A stretch of DNA of 64,000 nt from positions 434,001 to 498,000 of the forward strand of contig NZ_ARQF01000021.1 of NCBI RefSeq assembly GCF_000384815.1. The letters are read 5' to 3'. This DNA is from Halodesulfovibrio aestuarii DSM 17919 = ATCC 29578. Its GTDB lineage: Bacteria; Desulfobacterota; Desulfovibrionia; Desulfovibrionales; Desulfovibrionaceae. The notes under the pieces are model-generated. The model saw only the letters and a list, made by a program, of their open reading frames with translations. It was not told the DNA's origin and did not search any database. Shown piece by piece: positions 25,567 through 34,346 of this stretch (its first letter is position 1; each line of letters opens with the position of its first letter). A program made the position numbers and the translations under genes.

Positions 25567-25989
25567 ATGTCATACTGCGAATTAGTGGACTTATACGACG
25601 TTATCCCGAAGGGCTACCTTGATGCGGCAGACAAAGTTACGCCGGGAATCGTTGGACGAAAGATTGAAAGCGTGAGCCGTGTAATTGATGACGGGCTACG
25701 TCAGCACCATGAGCTACCGCTCCAAGAAGTGCCAGAAACTATTAAGCAGATGGCGGTTGTCATGGCGGCGTATGAGGCTGTTGGCGGTATCACCGCAGTC
25801 AAAAAAGAGGGCGGAAACGACAACAAGCTTCTTGTGTTGCAAGACCTCTACAAGCAGGCACGGATAGACTTGGCAGCAATTCGATCAGGAAAATTGAAGT
25901 TGTCACAGCCTAGTGAGGCCGTGGTGGAAAGTTCCACTGGAATGGCGGTTGTAAGCCGTAAAAGCCGTTTTGATTTTACGGGTTGGTAA
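25567..25989 (+). CDS. DUF1320 family protein (Mu gp36-like head-tail connector)
   Basis: A 140-residue protein starting with the characteristic YCELVDLYDVIPKGYL of DUF1320 proteins. In Mu-like phages it sits directly after the capsid gene and probably takes part in head completion. ATG 25567 is used; a GTG lies one codon upstream. Confidence 0.82.
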   Translation: MSYCELVDLYDVIPKGYLDAADKVTPGIVGRKIESVSRVIDDGLRQHHELPLQEVPETIKQMAVVMAAYEAVGGITAVKKEGGNDNKLLVLQDLYKQARIDLAAIRSGKLKLSQPSEAVVESSTGMAVVSRKSRFDFTGW

Positions 25990-25991
25990 GT

Positions 25992-26486
25992 ATGGCTGGT
26001 GCCTCTTTCAAAATGGACATGGGCAAGGTGCTGGACTGGGCCGACAGAGGAATAACTGGAGAGCAGCAGCAAAGGCAGCTTGCAATGGATATAGGCGAAA
26101 TGCTGGTCAGCAATACGCAGCAGCGTTTTGAAGATCAGCAGGCACCGGACGGTTCGAGTTGGGAGCCTTCCATGCGCGCCAAAGAGATGGGCGGTGTAAC
26201 ACTCACTAAAACGAGTGAGCTGAAGAACTCCATAGGCTACGTGGCAAGTTCAAAGGGCATCAGTGTCGGCTCAAATAAAGTGTATGCCGCAATTCACCAG
26301 TTAGGCGGGGAAATCAAAGGCAAAAAGGGAAAGCTTAAGCTCAAGCTACCTAACGGCCAGTTTGTACAGGTGGACAAGGTGACAATGCCAAAGCGCGAGT
26401 TTTTAGGGATCAGCGACGAGGACAAAGAAGAGGCAGCGCACTTGATTAAAGAATACATGCTGACCGCTGTGGGACAATCAAAATGA
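25992..26486 (+). CDS. Virion morphogenesis protein (Mu gpG-like, tail completion)
   Basis: A 164-residue protein with the gpG/P2 gpS family markers: NTQQRFEDQQAPDGSSWEP, SSKGISVGSNKVYAAIHQLGG and MPKREFLGISDED. The family completes the tail-to-head joint. It overlaps the following gene by ATGA. Confidence 0.88.
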   Translation: MAGASFKMDMGKVLDWADRGITGEQQQRQLAMDIGEMLVSNTQQRFEDQQAPDGSSWEPSMRAKEMGGVTLTKTSELKNSIGYVASSKGISVGSNKVYAAIHQLGGEIKGKKGKLKLKLPNGQFVQVDKVTMPKREFLGISDEDKEEAAHLIKEYMLTAVGQSK

Positions 26487-26995
26487 GAAATTTCTACCAG
26501 TCACAGATAGAGCAAGCCGCCTCTGTAGCGGGACTTTCAACGGTTCTTATTAACCCGGAAGACCCTTCCGACTTGGCGCTCCCTTTACCTCGTATCGATG
26601 TTACCTGGTTAAAAGAAAAGCATACCCGCATAGGCAAGAAGATAGCTGTAAGCGGTGATGAGAAAAATCGAAAGGTTAAGGCCGCTATCTATCGTGCGGA
26701 GCAGGCCGCAACGGTTTCTATCATGACCGATGATAAGGATTCACTGGATGAAATGGGTAAGCAATTTCTATTAGCCCTTCCTAAAGCCTGCCCTGATCAG
26801 CAAGGCAACGTCGTCACCTGCAAGGTGGATCAGGCTGAATGGGGCGGGTTTAGTTCCGAAATGGTGGAAGTTTTGAAAACTTGGTCAAAGGCATACCACA
26901 TAACTTTTACAAGCCTCCTTACCAAAGAGGTAGCACACCCTTGGATGAAGGATGTGGCACCAAATGTAAGCAGACAGGAGAACAATCGTGGTTAA
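26483..26995 (+). CDS. Mu gp37-like tail terminator (DUF1834 type)
   Basis: A 170-residue protein between gpG-like and sheath genes, as gp37 in Mu. Landmarks are LPLPRIDVTWL and a conserved beta-rich core. It likely caps the tail during assembly. The assignment is mainly from position and overall pattern. It overlaps the next small gene by eight bases. Confidence 0.7.
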   Translation: MRNFYQSQIEQAASVAGLSTVLINPEDPSDLALPLPRIDVTWLKEKHTRIGKKIAVSGDEKNRKVKAAIYRAEQAATVSIMTDDKDSLDEMGKQFLLALPKACPDQQGNVVTCKVDQAEWGGFSSEMVEVLKTWSKAYHITFTSLLTKEVAHPWMKDVAPNVSRQENNRG

Positions 26996-27185
26996 GAAAA
27001 AAACAGAGAACGCGCCACAGGTTGCAGTACACGAGCTTGCCGCAACCCAAAAACTGGAAGCATGGGAGCTTGCGGGCTTGGTACGTTCTGAAGGCTGGAC
27101 AGAAGACAAGGCCGTTACAGAGGCCGAGTTTAGCGCAGCCTACGCACGCTTTCAGAACAGAGCGCTCGGCCTTGGAGGTCAATAA
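26988..27185 (+). CDS. Small phage protein upstream of the sheath gene (gp38-like position)
   Basis: A 65-residue protein from GTG 26988 behind AGGAG. It consists of two helices with EAEFSAAYARFQNRALGLG near the end. Similar short genes precede the sheath gene in many Mu-like phages. The function is unknown. Its stop overlaps the sheath start by one base. Confidence 0.65.
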   Translation: MVKKKTENAPQVAVHELAATQKLEAWELAGLVRSEGWTEDKAVTEAEFSAAYARFQNRALGLGGQ

Positions 27186-28885
27186 TGGGACGTAAAGACG
27201 TATTTGAACACATTATTGACGGTGTCAGTGGCATTGCCCCGGGTGATGTTTCAGGCAAAGCACTTGTTGTTGGTGTGTGTAGCAAGGGAGAAGTGGGAAA
27301 AACTTATTACCTTGGGAAGCGCAGCGACCTTGCAAAATTGCTTGGTACAGGTCCCCTTGTTGACCGCTTGCAAGATATTTTTGCTGCGGCAGGGCAGGAC
27401 GCTACGGTGCTTGCCGTGCCTGTTGCGGGTAATCCTTCCGGTACGATCACTCAGGTAAAGCATATTGGTACAGGCGTTAGTGCTTCTGTTTCCGGCATTC
27501 CAGCCGCCAATGCTGACGTTGTGGTCGAGATCGTTAACGGTGGTGCGCTGGGAACAGCTACAGCAAAGATTAGTACAGATAACGGAGCTATCTTTAGTTC
27601 TGCATCTGCGGTCGCAGCTAACGGGCAAGTGACGATCGGAGGTTCAGGCACAACACTGGTGTTTGAAGGGGGTGATCTCGTTGCGGGCGATACGTATACC
27701 TACACTGTTCGTGGTGCCATTGGAACGGTTGAGCAAGTTGGCAGCGGCGCAAAAGTTACGGTTGAGGGTACCGTTGTCGTAGGAGCGCAGCTCGTGCTGC
27801 AAGTCGTTAAATCCGGCGGTCGTAATGTTGGCCAGTATCAACTTAGCGTTGACGGTGGCGATAACTTTAGCGGCTATCGCACTATCCCTGTTGATGGTCG
27901 CATCGTTGCGGCAGATACAGGTGTGACCATTGTTTGCCCAAGCTCAGGGGACGAAGAATTTAAAGCAGGCACTACTTATTCCTGCAACTTGCTTGCACCA
28001 GTTCCGACCGTGCCAGCCGTTATCGCAGCTCTTAAGAAGCCGCTTGAGGTTGTAGACCCTGAGTTTGTGTATGTCGTTGGTGGCTCTGACTCTGTGGCGT
28101 GGGCATCCCTTGGCGCTCTGGCCGATGACCTGTGGAATAAGCACCGTCCGACGTATTTTGTTTGTGAGTCCCGCCTGCCCGCAGCAGGGGAAGACTTAAA
28201 CGACTGGGTAACGGCACTCAAAGAAGAGCGAGCAACCTTTGCTCATCGTTTTGTGAGCGTGTGTTGTGCTTATGGGGAAATTGCCGATCGAACAGGCCAA
28301 CGTAAAGTACGTAACGCAGGCGGCCTTCTTACAGGCCGTATTTTGAGTATTCCAGTACAGCGCGATATCGGGCGTGTGCGTGATCAGGCCATTACAGGAA
28401 TTACTGTTCCAGATGAATATACAGATTCCATGCAGCTTGTCTTGGAAGACGCCGGGTATATTACCCTGACCCGCTATGCTGGCCTTCGTGGAACCTACTG
28501 GGGTACTGCCCGCACTATGGCGGATACTACAAGCGACTATCAGCGACTGGAAGTTATCCGCACCACATTCAAGGCAATTCGCCTGATGCGCCTGCAGGCA
28601 CTTAAAGCTCTGAAGGACGAGCTTGGTGACCCAGTGCAGGGTGCCGATGCAAGCGGCCTTGCGTATCTGCGATCAAATCTTGAAAACGCGCTGGATACAA
28701 TGGTTAAGGCCAAACCGAAAGAGCTTGCTGGCTACGCCATAGAAATTCCGCCTGGTCAGGATTTCGTAAACAACGGTGTCGCTGTTGAAACCAAGCTCAT
28801 TGGCATCCCAATTATCGACACTATCAACTTGTACTCCTCATATATTTATGCGGGTAGCAAGTTTGACCCACGCTTACAAGGGTAG
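27185..28885 (+). CDS. Tail sheath protein (DUF2586, Mu gpL-like)
   Basis: A 566-residue contractile sheath subunit. The N-terminal domain (GKALVVGVCSKGEVGKTYYLG) and C-terminal core (DAGYITLTRYAGLRGTYWGTARTM, then EIPPGQDFVNNGVAVETKLIGIPI) fit DUF2586. Between about residues 95 and 280 lie two successive beta-rich modules of Ig-like character with related ends (AGDTYTYTV and AGTTYSCNL). They should project from the sheath surface. Gene order sheath, tube, chaperones, tape measure supports the assignment. Confidence 0.87.
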   Translation: MGRKDVFEHIIDGVSGIAPGDVSGKALVVGVCSKGEVGKTYYLGKRSDLAKLLGTGPLVDRLQDIFAAAGQDATVLAVPVAGNPSGTITQVKHIGTGVSASVSGIPAANADVVVEIVNGGALGTATAKISTDNGAIFSSASAVAANGQVTIGGSGTTLVFEGGDLVAGDTYTYTVRGAIGTVEQVGSGAKVTVEGTVVVGAQLVLQVVKSGGRNVGQYQLSVDGGDNFSGYRTIPVDGRIVAADTGVTIVCPSSGDEEFKAGTTYSCNLLAPVPTVPAVIAALKKPLEVVDPEFVYVVGGSDSVAWASLGALADDLWNKHRPTYFVCESRLPAAGEDLNDWVTALKEERATFAHRFVSVCCAYGEIADRTGQRKVRNAGGLLTGRILSIPVQRDIGRVRDQAITGITVPDEYTDSMQLVLEDAGYITLTRYAGLRGTYWGTARTMADTTSDYQRLEVIRTTFKAIRLMRLQALKALKDELGDPVQGADASGLAYLRSNLENALDTMVKAKPKELAGYAIEIPPGQDFVNNGVAVETKLIGIPIIDTINLYSSYIYAGSKFDPRLQG

Positions 28886-28892
28886 GTGATAT

Positions 28893-29336
28893 ATGGAAGA
28901 ATCGGCTGTTACAATTAATGGGAAAACACACGACTGGGAAAGCGTCACCGTTACAGGTCCTCACGGTGTGTTCATCGGGATCACGGATATCAACTGGAAG
29001 TCCAGCCAAAAGAAAAAGCGGGTGTACGGTAAAGGAGTAACCAGCATCGGCGCTACTCGTGGCAACTATGAGGCAACCACAAGCATGACTTTGCTTGTGA
29101 GTGAATATCAGGATTTGGCAAAATCTCTGACAAAAGGAATCTACAGCACCCCGTTTGATGTTGCTTTAACCTTTGAGCCGGAAGGCGCGACAAAGCACGA
29201 AGTGGTAATCAAGCAGATCATGGTTGATGAGCTGGATGAATCCGCAAAGCAGGGTGATGAAGAAGCAACCGTAAAACTCTCCGGCACGGCACTTATGATC
29301 GAACGTGATGGCAAGCCGGATTACGAAACTAAGTAA
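28893..29336 (+). CDS. Tail tube protein
   Basis: A 147-residue beta-rich protein directly after the sheath gene, starting behind TAGGTGAT. The middle reads KKKRVYGKGVTSIGATRGNYEATTSM, like tail tube proteins of Mu-like phages. It should form the inner tube crossed by DNA. Confidence 0.8.
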   Translation: MEESAVTINGKTHDWESVTVTGPHGVFIGITDINWKSSQKKKRVYGKGVTSIGATRGNYEATTSMTLLVSEYQDLAKSLTKGIYSTPFDVALTFEPEGATKHEVVIKQIMVDELDESAKQGDEEATVKLSGTALMIERDGKPDYETK

Positions 29337-29347
29337 GGAATCGACTC

Positions 29348-29662
29348 ATGCCAGAAGCTACAGAAGTAAAAAAAGACGTAAAATATTCTCCCTTCACTGC
29401 TGATTATGAAGATTTTGATGGAAACGAACGTAAATACACCTTGCGGTTTCGTCGTCCGGGCAGAAAAGAACTGACGACCATTGCCAAGACCTCCAAGGCA
29501 AAACAGTTTGATGTAATGTGTAAGGTAATTACGCAAATTGCGCACCCGGATGATGTTGAGCAGATGAAAGACATCATTAAAAACGAACCAGTGCTTGCGC
29601 TGAGCTTCGTGGATACTGTCTTCAAAAAATGCGGTTCAGGAGTGGTTGAGCCGGGAAACTAG
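29348..29662 (+). CDS. Tail assembly chaperone, short form (gpG-type)
   Basis: A 104-residue protein between tube and tape measure genes, where long-tailed phages encode a chaperone made in two lengths. The last sense codons are CCG GGA AAC before TAG. GGGAAAC at 29653-29659 is a canonical X-XXY-YYZ slippery heptamer in the right phase. A -1 slip would pass the stop and continue into the next frame to 29862. Confidence 0.85.
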   Translation: MPEATEVKKDVKYSPFTADYEDFDGNERKYTLRFRRPGRKELTTIAKTSKAKQFDVMCKVITQIAHPDDVEQMKDIIKNEPVLALSFVDTVFKKCGSGVVEPGN

Positions 29663-29862
29663 AAAAAACCAGAACGGCGGTGAAAAACAACGCTGTTCTG
29701 GTTTATGCCGATTTAGTCCGCTACTGGCTCCGCATTGAGCCTTCCGAAGATATGGACGACTTCGGAGAGGAAGTCGCCAGAGCGATGGTGATGGAAGAAC
29801 GTTTCATGCAGCAGCAAGCGGCGGTTTTCTCCAAAGTTCTTAAAGCGTCAGCTGAAACCTAA
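29653..29862 (+). CDS. Tail assembly chaperone extension, reached by -1 frameshift (gpGT-type)
   Basis: This frame is open from 29650, just after a TGA, to the TAA at 29860-29862. It has only a weak independent start (GTG 29680). Entered by the -1 slip at GGGAAAC, it adds 67 residues (with ...YADLVRYWLRIEPSEDMDDFGEEVARAM...) to give a protein of about 171 residues. Lambda G/GT and Mu gp41/gp42 work in the same way. The frameshift itself is a prediction. Confidence 0.75.
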   Translation, partial: GKLEKTRTAVKNNAVLVYADLVRYWLRIEPSEDMDDFGEEVARAMVMEERFMQQQAAVFSKVLKASAET

Positions 29863-29900
29863 CATACAACATTAATCCTTTTTTGGAGGCAAGTACCTCT

Positions 29901-32063
29901 ATGGAAGTCTTCGAAGTTTTTGCAACATTTAGTTTGCTCGACAACCTTTCGGGTCCTCTGAACAGGATTCGCCAGTCATTTCGCTCTACAGACGCTGAAG
30001 GAGGCCGCCTATCAAACATGATGGGCGGCCTTACTAAAAAGTTACTCCCGCTAGCGATGGCAGCGGGGATTGTACTTGGAGCCTTTGCGCCCGCTGTAGG
30101 CGTTGCAATGGAATTTGAGGCCGCGTTGTCCGGTCTTGGTGCAATCAGTAACGCAAGCGCTGCTGATATGAATGTGATGAAGCAATCCGCCTTAGACCTT
30201 GGCGCAAGCACCGCCTTTAGTGCCGCACAGGTAGCCGGGGCGCAGACGGAACTTGCAAAGAAAGGTTTTACAGCAAATCAGGTTGTAGGCTCTATGCCGG
30301 GTTTGCTTGATCTGGCGGCGGCAGCGCAGACCAGTCTTGCTAACGCAGCTGGCGTTACGTCTGGTGCGCTTAACTCTTTTCATATGAAAGCCTCACAAGC
30401 AGCAGAAGTTGCAGATATTATTGCGGCTGCTTCAACCACCAGTGCGACTGACGTAGATGGGTTGGGCATGGCCTTGCAGAATGCGGGTGCTGTTGTAGCA
30501 GGCGTAGGCGGCGATTTTGCGTTGCTTGCAGCCATTACGGGCAAGCTTGCCGACGCCAACATTAACGCCGCTGTTGCAGGTACCGCCACTAAAATTATGT
30601 TTAACCGCCTTTCAGCTCCTACTGGTGGCGCAGCAAAACAATTAGAAAGTCTAGGCATTGCTACCCGTGATGCTCAGGGAAATATGCTCCCATTTTTAGA
30701 CATTATGGGCAGCCTTGAAGGCGCAATGCAGGGCAAAGGGACAGCAGAGCAAGCCGAGATTCTTAAAACAATTTTTGGTGAAGAGGCCGTTGGCTCTGTA
30801 ACCGCGCTGTTGGGGCAGGGGGTAGACTCATTACGGGAGTACCATGACACCTTGAATAACAGCACAGGCACAGCCTCAGCTATGGCGGCAAAGCAGCTTG
30901 ATAACCTGAAGGGCTCCCTTACTATTTTGGACTCCGGCGTGGAGGGGCTTTCTATTTCAGTTGGTAGTGTATTCACGCCAGCGCTTAAGATTTTAGTTGA
31001 TGCCGTGACAGTGGTTGTCGGATGGCTGAATGCAATGGCCTCACACCCTATAGGTAAGGCAATTCTTGCGCTTATTGGTGGGGTTGCAGCTGTTACGCTT
31101 GCGGTTACGTTGTTTTCTGCTGTTTCTTGGGCAGCCACTGCGGCAGTGAGCGCTATGAACTTAGCGATTCTTGCTAACCCGATAGCGCTTGCTGCGGCCG
31201 CCGTGATCGCTGGCGCAATAGTCATTATGTCCTATTGGGGAGAAATTAAAGATTTCTTTGCTTCGTTATGGGAACCAGTGGCGGCTTTTGCTGACGAGGT
31301 GGAATACGCATGGAACCGTATTGCCGGGGCATTCCATATGGATGGTATAGCGGGCGTTGTTGAAGCTGTCTTAGGACTATTCAATATTGACCTTTCAGAT
31401 TCTGGTCGGAAGCTGCTTACAAGCTTTATTGATGGCCTGAAGCTTATGTTTACGCCCCTCCGAGTGCTCGTTTCTTCAGTAGGGCACATCTTTGATTTCC
31501 TGCGGGGTGACATTTCATTGTTTGAGGCTGGCAAAAGGATTTTTGGCAGTTTAGTGGACGGGATCAAGTCCATGGCGACAGCGCCTTTCGAGGCCGTAAA
31601 AGCTGGACTGGCACGTGTCCGTAACCTGCTGCCGTTTTCAGACGCTAAAGAAGGTCCGCTTTCAGCTCTTACCCTTAACGGGCAGAAAGTTATGGATACT
31701 ATTGGCGAAGGGGTAGGTAAGGCCGCCCCCGGCCTTCACGCAACGGCAGCAAAAGCATTGTCGGGCATTGCCATTCCCGAGCCACAGCCGAACATTGTTC
31801 CAGAATTTCCAAGTCCACCAAAACAAGTTGAGCTAGGGGAGAAAGTTGAGCTTTTAGCACCACCTCTAGAGCCACAAGGGGAGCCCCGCGCCAACATAAG
31901 GGCTGAGAATAGTGAGCGTAAGTCCGAGCGGGCGTCAGGGAACGTTGTTATTCAAAATCTTACTGTGACTTTGCCTGACGTGAGCAACGCGCAGGACTTT
32001 GTATCTGCTCTTCAGCAGCTCGTGGCGGAGTTTGACGGTCAGACGCCACAGGGAGCTTGTTAA
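29901..32063 (+). CDS. Tail tape measure protein
   Basis: A 720-residue protein with the TP901/phage tail tape measure domain in the first third (AAEFEAALSGLGAISNASAADM-like start, ALDLGASTAFSAAQVAGAQTELAKKGFT). Central hydrophobic helices span about residues 380-450, and the C-terminus is polar. Its length sets tail length. This one is average for a Mu-like tail. ATG 29901 follows GGAGG with an 11-base spacing. Confidence 0.92.
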   Translation: MEVFEVFATFSLLDNLSGPLNRIRQSFRSTDAEGGRLSNMMGGLTKKLLPLAMAAGIVLGAFAPAVGVAMEFEAALSGLGAISNASAADMNVMKQSALDLGASTAFSAAQVAGAQTELAKKGFTANQVVGSMPGLLDLAAAAQTSLANAAGVTSGALNSFHMKASQAAEVADIIAAASTTSATDVDGLGMALQNAGAVVAGVGGDFALLAAITGKLADANINAAVAGTATKIMFNRLSAPTGGAAKQLESLGIATRDAQGNMLPFLDIMGSLEGAMQGKGTAEQAEILKTIFGEEAVGSVTALLGQGVDSLREYHDTLNNSTGTASAMAAKQLDNLKGSLTILDSGVEGLSISVGSVFTPALKILVDAVTVVVGWLNAMASHPIGKAILALIGGVAAVTLAVTLFSAVSWAATAAVSAMNLAILANPIALAAAAVIAGAIVIMSYWGEIKDFFASLWEPVAAFADEVEYAWNRIAGAFHMDGIAGVVEAVLGLFNIDLSDSGRKLLTSFIDGLKLMFTPLRVLVSSVGHIFDFLRGDISLFEAGKRIFGSLVDGIKSMATAPFEAVKAGLARVRNLLPFSDAKEGPLSALTLNGQKVMDTIGEGVGKAAPGLHATAAKALSGIAIPEPQPNIVPEFPSPPKQVELGEKVELLAPPLEPQGEPRANIRAENSERKSERASGNVVIQNLTVTLPDVSNAQDFVSALQQLVAEFDGQTPQGAC

Positions 32064-32572
32064 TGGACGGTTACATTTCATTTGAGCACGGGGAGCTACG
32101 GTTAGGAAATACACTTGTTCCGGGCGTTCTCTCTCGTCTTTCCGTAGATGGGAAAGTTAGGTTTGATGAGGCAGAGCAAGACGGGCGCTCCGGTAAAGCT
32201 AAGGTGCCGATGGGTTGGGAAGACGCGGCTGTGTCCGTTACGCTGGAACTTCTGACAGACGAAAAGTCTAGCTGTTACGATAAACTAGCCTCTCTCACTC
32301 GCCTTTATCAGGGGCATGATTCCGGCGGTAATCCTATGGTGTATCGCACAGTAAATGCGCATCTTGCGGCAAGGAACATTGACGAGGTTGTCTTTGATGG
32401 CCTTAACAGCTCTGAAAATGATCAGTCAGATTCTATTACTGTGAGCCTGCGGTTCGTAGAACACAACCCGCCTATTCAACTTGCTGAAAAGCGTTCTGCG
32501 TCTGGCACCGCACCGGAGGCAACATCAAGCGCTGATCCGGGGTTGTCTGATCACATCTTAGGTGGCCGCTGA
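32063..32572 (+). CDS. Baseplate/tail protein in the Mu gpN position
   Basis: A 169-residue beta-rich protein overlapping the tape measure stop by one base. It takes the place of the DNA circularisation/tail protein N of Mu but is much shorter (Mu N has about 490 residues). It contains VRFDEAEQDGRSGKAKVPMGWEDA. It is likely a hub-associated tail protein. Homology to N is uncertain. Confidence 0.6.
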   Translation: MDGYISFEHGELRLGNTLVPGVLSRLSVDGKVRFDEAEQDGRSGKAKVPMGWEDAAVSVTLELLTDEKSSCYDKLASLTRLYQGHDSGGNPMVYRTVNAHLAARNIDEVVFDGLNSSENDQSDSITVSLRFVEHNPPIQLAEKRSASGTAPEATSSADPGLSDHILGGR

Positions 32573-33390
32573 TGTCTAGGATTTACGGCATAGAGCTATC
32601 AATCCAGATTGGAAGCTACCTTTTCAATCGTGCGCCGCGTTGCATCATTACCTATGACCGCCATACCGTATTGAGCCGTGCGGAAATTCATGTGCCCAAC
32701 CATGTTTTTGGTGCAGCGGAAAATACTTTGTCTAGTTTGTCTCAGTTTCAGGAAGTTTCTATTGAGGTGGGTTATCGTAATCAAAAGCCGCATAAATGGG
32801 CGGGCGCTGTTGACGGTTGGAAGCAAGGCCAAGGCAACAAGCGCGATCAGCTCATAATCTATGCAGCAGGCGTTGAGCTGCCGTTAGTGCAAAAGACTAT
32901 TCGCGAAATGTGGGTGGACGAGCCCGCATCAGCCATTGCCAAACGTATTTTGGAAGCAAGCGGTCTGACAGTGGGCGTTGTGGATGTGCCTCAGGAGATT
33001 ATTCCGCGTATGACGTTGGCAACTGTTCCGCTCTGGCAGGCCATGCAGCAGCTTTCAAATACCTTGCAGCAGGGGCATGGCCGGAAAATGGCAGATCACG
33101 CCTTATGGGTGGATGAAGCAAAACTTGTCAATTTTGCCCCATGCGACCATTGGCAGGATACGACGCCAGTTATCGCAACAGGCGCGGGGCTTATTCGGCA
33201 TACCCCGTCACAGACGGTAAGCGGGCGTAGCGAGGTTGAGACCTTCCTGCTGCCGACTATGCGGGCGGGAATGCGATTTACACTAAAAGATTCCTGCAAA
33301 GGGATTGCAGGAACCTTCAGAGCGTTACGGGTAACGCACAGCGTTAAGCCGAACAAGGCTAGGACGGTTTTGAGCTACAACGAAACTTAA
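32572..33390 (+). CDS. Baseplate hub protein (Mu gpP / gp44-like)
   Basis: A 272-residue protein placed before the spike gene, as gp44 in Mu. It contains EVSIEVGYRNQKPHKWAGAVDGW and the following WVDEPASAIAKRILEASGL, similar to phage late-control D/hub proteins. It should form the centre of the baseplate that carries the spike. Its 3' end is overlapped by 32 bases by a reverse-strand gene. Confidence 0.75.
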   Translation: MSRIYGIELSIQIGSYLFNRAPRCIITYDRHTVLSRAEIHVPNHVFGAAENTLSSLSQFQEVSIEVGYRNQKPHKWAGAVDGWKQGQGNKRDQLIIYAAGVELPLVQKTIREMWVDEPASAIAKRILEASGLTVGVVDVPQEIIPRMTLATVPLWQAMQQLSNTLQQGHGRKMADHALWVDEAKLVNFAPCDHWQDTTPVIATGAGLIRHTPSQTVSGRSEVETFLLPTMRAGMRFTLKDSCKGIAGTFRALRVTHSVKPNKARTVLSYNET

Positions 33391-33607
33391 TACTAAGATC
33401 TTCGCTATTTTTTGTCTGAATAGTCGCTTGCAGAATAGAGCCGTGATGATCGAAGTCATAACAATCATTAATTGTTAACTGTTCATAACTAGATTTATCT
33501 ATCGCGGTGGCTTCAAAAATAAGTTCGCAGTTGCCTTGAGCCACGCCTGTGGTGGTACCAAATTTCATTGGCGTATTAATGTTTATCAGTTTTTTATTAA
33601 GAAGCAT
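33359..33607 (-). CDS. Reverse-strand small gene in the baseplate block (putative moron)
   Basis: An 82-residue protein on the minus strand, starting at ATG 33607 behind a near-perfect AGGAG with 6-base spacing. It is hydrophilic, rich in Asp, Ser, Ile and Lys, and AT-rich compared with adjacent structural genes. No motif is recognised. Placement between hub and spike genes, against the direction of late transcription, fits a moron expressed from the prophage. Candidate roles are lysogenic conversion or immunity to other phages. Confidence 0.65.
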   Translation of the reverse strand: MLLNKKLININTPMKFGTTTGVAQGNCELIFEATAIDKSSYEQLTINDCYDFDHHGSILQATIQTKNSEDLSIKFRCSSKPS

Positions 33608-33641
33608 GTATTCTCCTAAGGTGTAAAACAGAAATGTAATT

Positions 33642-34343
33642 ATGAAAAACAACCAACTACTACAGCTTATTAAACGCGTTGTCGAATTAACAATGCCTAA
33701 TCTAAGAGCCTACTACCGCATGACACGCAAAGCGAAAGTCGTACAAACTTACGCTAGCGACGGGCGTTATTGGGCTGACGTGCAGCCGCTAAAGAATGAT
33801 GAGTCAGAAGACACAACTGAGCCGATCGTTGCAAAGGTTGAAATTCCTATTTTGTGGGGTGGAAAAGATAGAGGCGTTGTTTGCCCGCCAATGGTGGGAA
33901 CACTGTGTGACCTGAGTTACTACGACGGAGACCCTAACTACCCTCGCATCAGCAATTTCCGCTGGCAAGGTAACGGCGCTCCCAACTGTGGCGTAGGCGA
34001 GTTTGTCATTCAGGCAGACCCAACAACATATATTAAAATAGATGCTGAAAATAATTTGATTGAGGTAACACCCGCCAGCTCCAGAACAGAGATTGGCGGC
34101 GATAAGGATGAAACCATAGGCGGCACATGGACAATCAAAGCACCGAAGATTGTCCAAGAGGGTAACGTGCAGGCAACAGGCGCAGGCGGCGGGGTAGGCA
34201 CTACTACCGTCAAAGCTCACACTGAACAAGAAGGCAGCCTAACAGTTTTAGGGCACGTGCAGTGTTCTTCCCTCAGCGTAGCAGGCGACACAGATATTAG
34301 TGGCAACTGCCACGCTGGGAGTCGGAGTGGTGGATCTATATAG
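33642..34343 (+). CDS. Baseplate spike protein (Mu gp45 / gpV-like)
   Basis: A 233-residue protein with the gpV OB-fold region (KAKVVQTYASDGRYWADVQPL, PILWGGKDRGVVCPP, VGTLCDLSYYDGD) followed by a repetitive beta-helical end (TPASSRTEIGGDKDETIGG ... GHVQCSSLSVAGDTDISG). It should form the trimeric membrane-piercing spike. Two reverse-strand genes flank it closely on both sides. Confidence 0.87.
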   Translation: MKNNQLLQLIKRVVELTMPNLRAYYRMTRKAKVVQTYASDGRYWADVQPLKNDESEDTTEPIVAKVEIPILWGGKDRGVVCPPMVGTLCDLSYYDGDPNYPRISNFRWQGNGAPNCGVGEFVIQADPTTYIKIDAENNLIEVTPASSRTEIGGDKDETIGGTWTIKAPKIVQEGNVQATGAGGGVGTTTVKAHTEQEGSLTVLGHVQCSSLSVAGDTDISGNCHAGSRSGGSI

Positions 34344-34346
34344 CGA

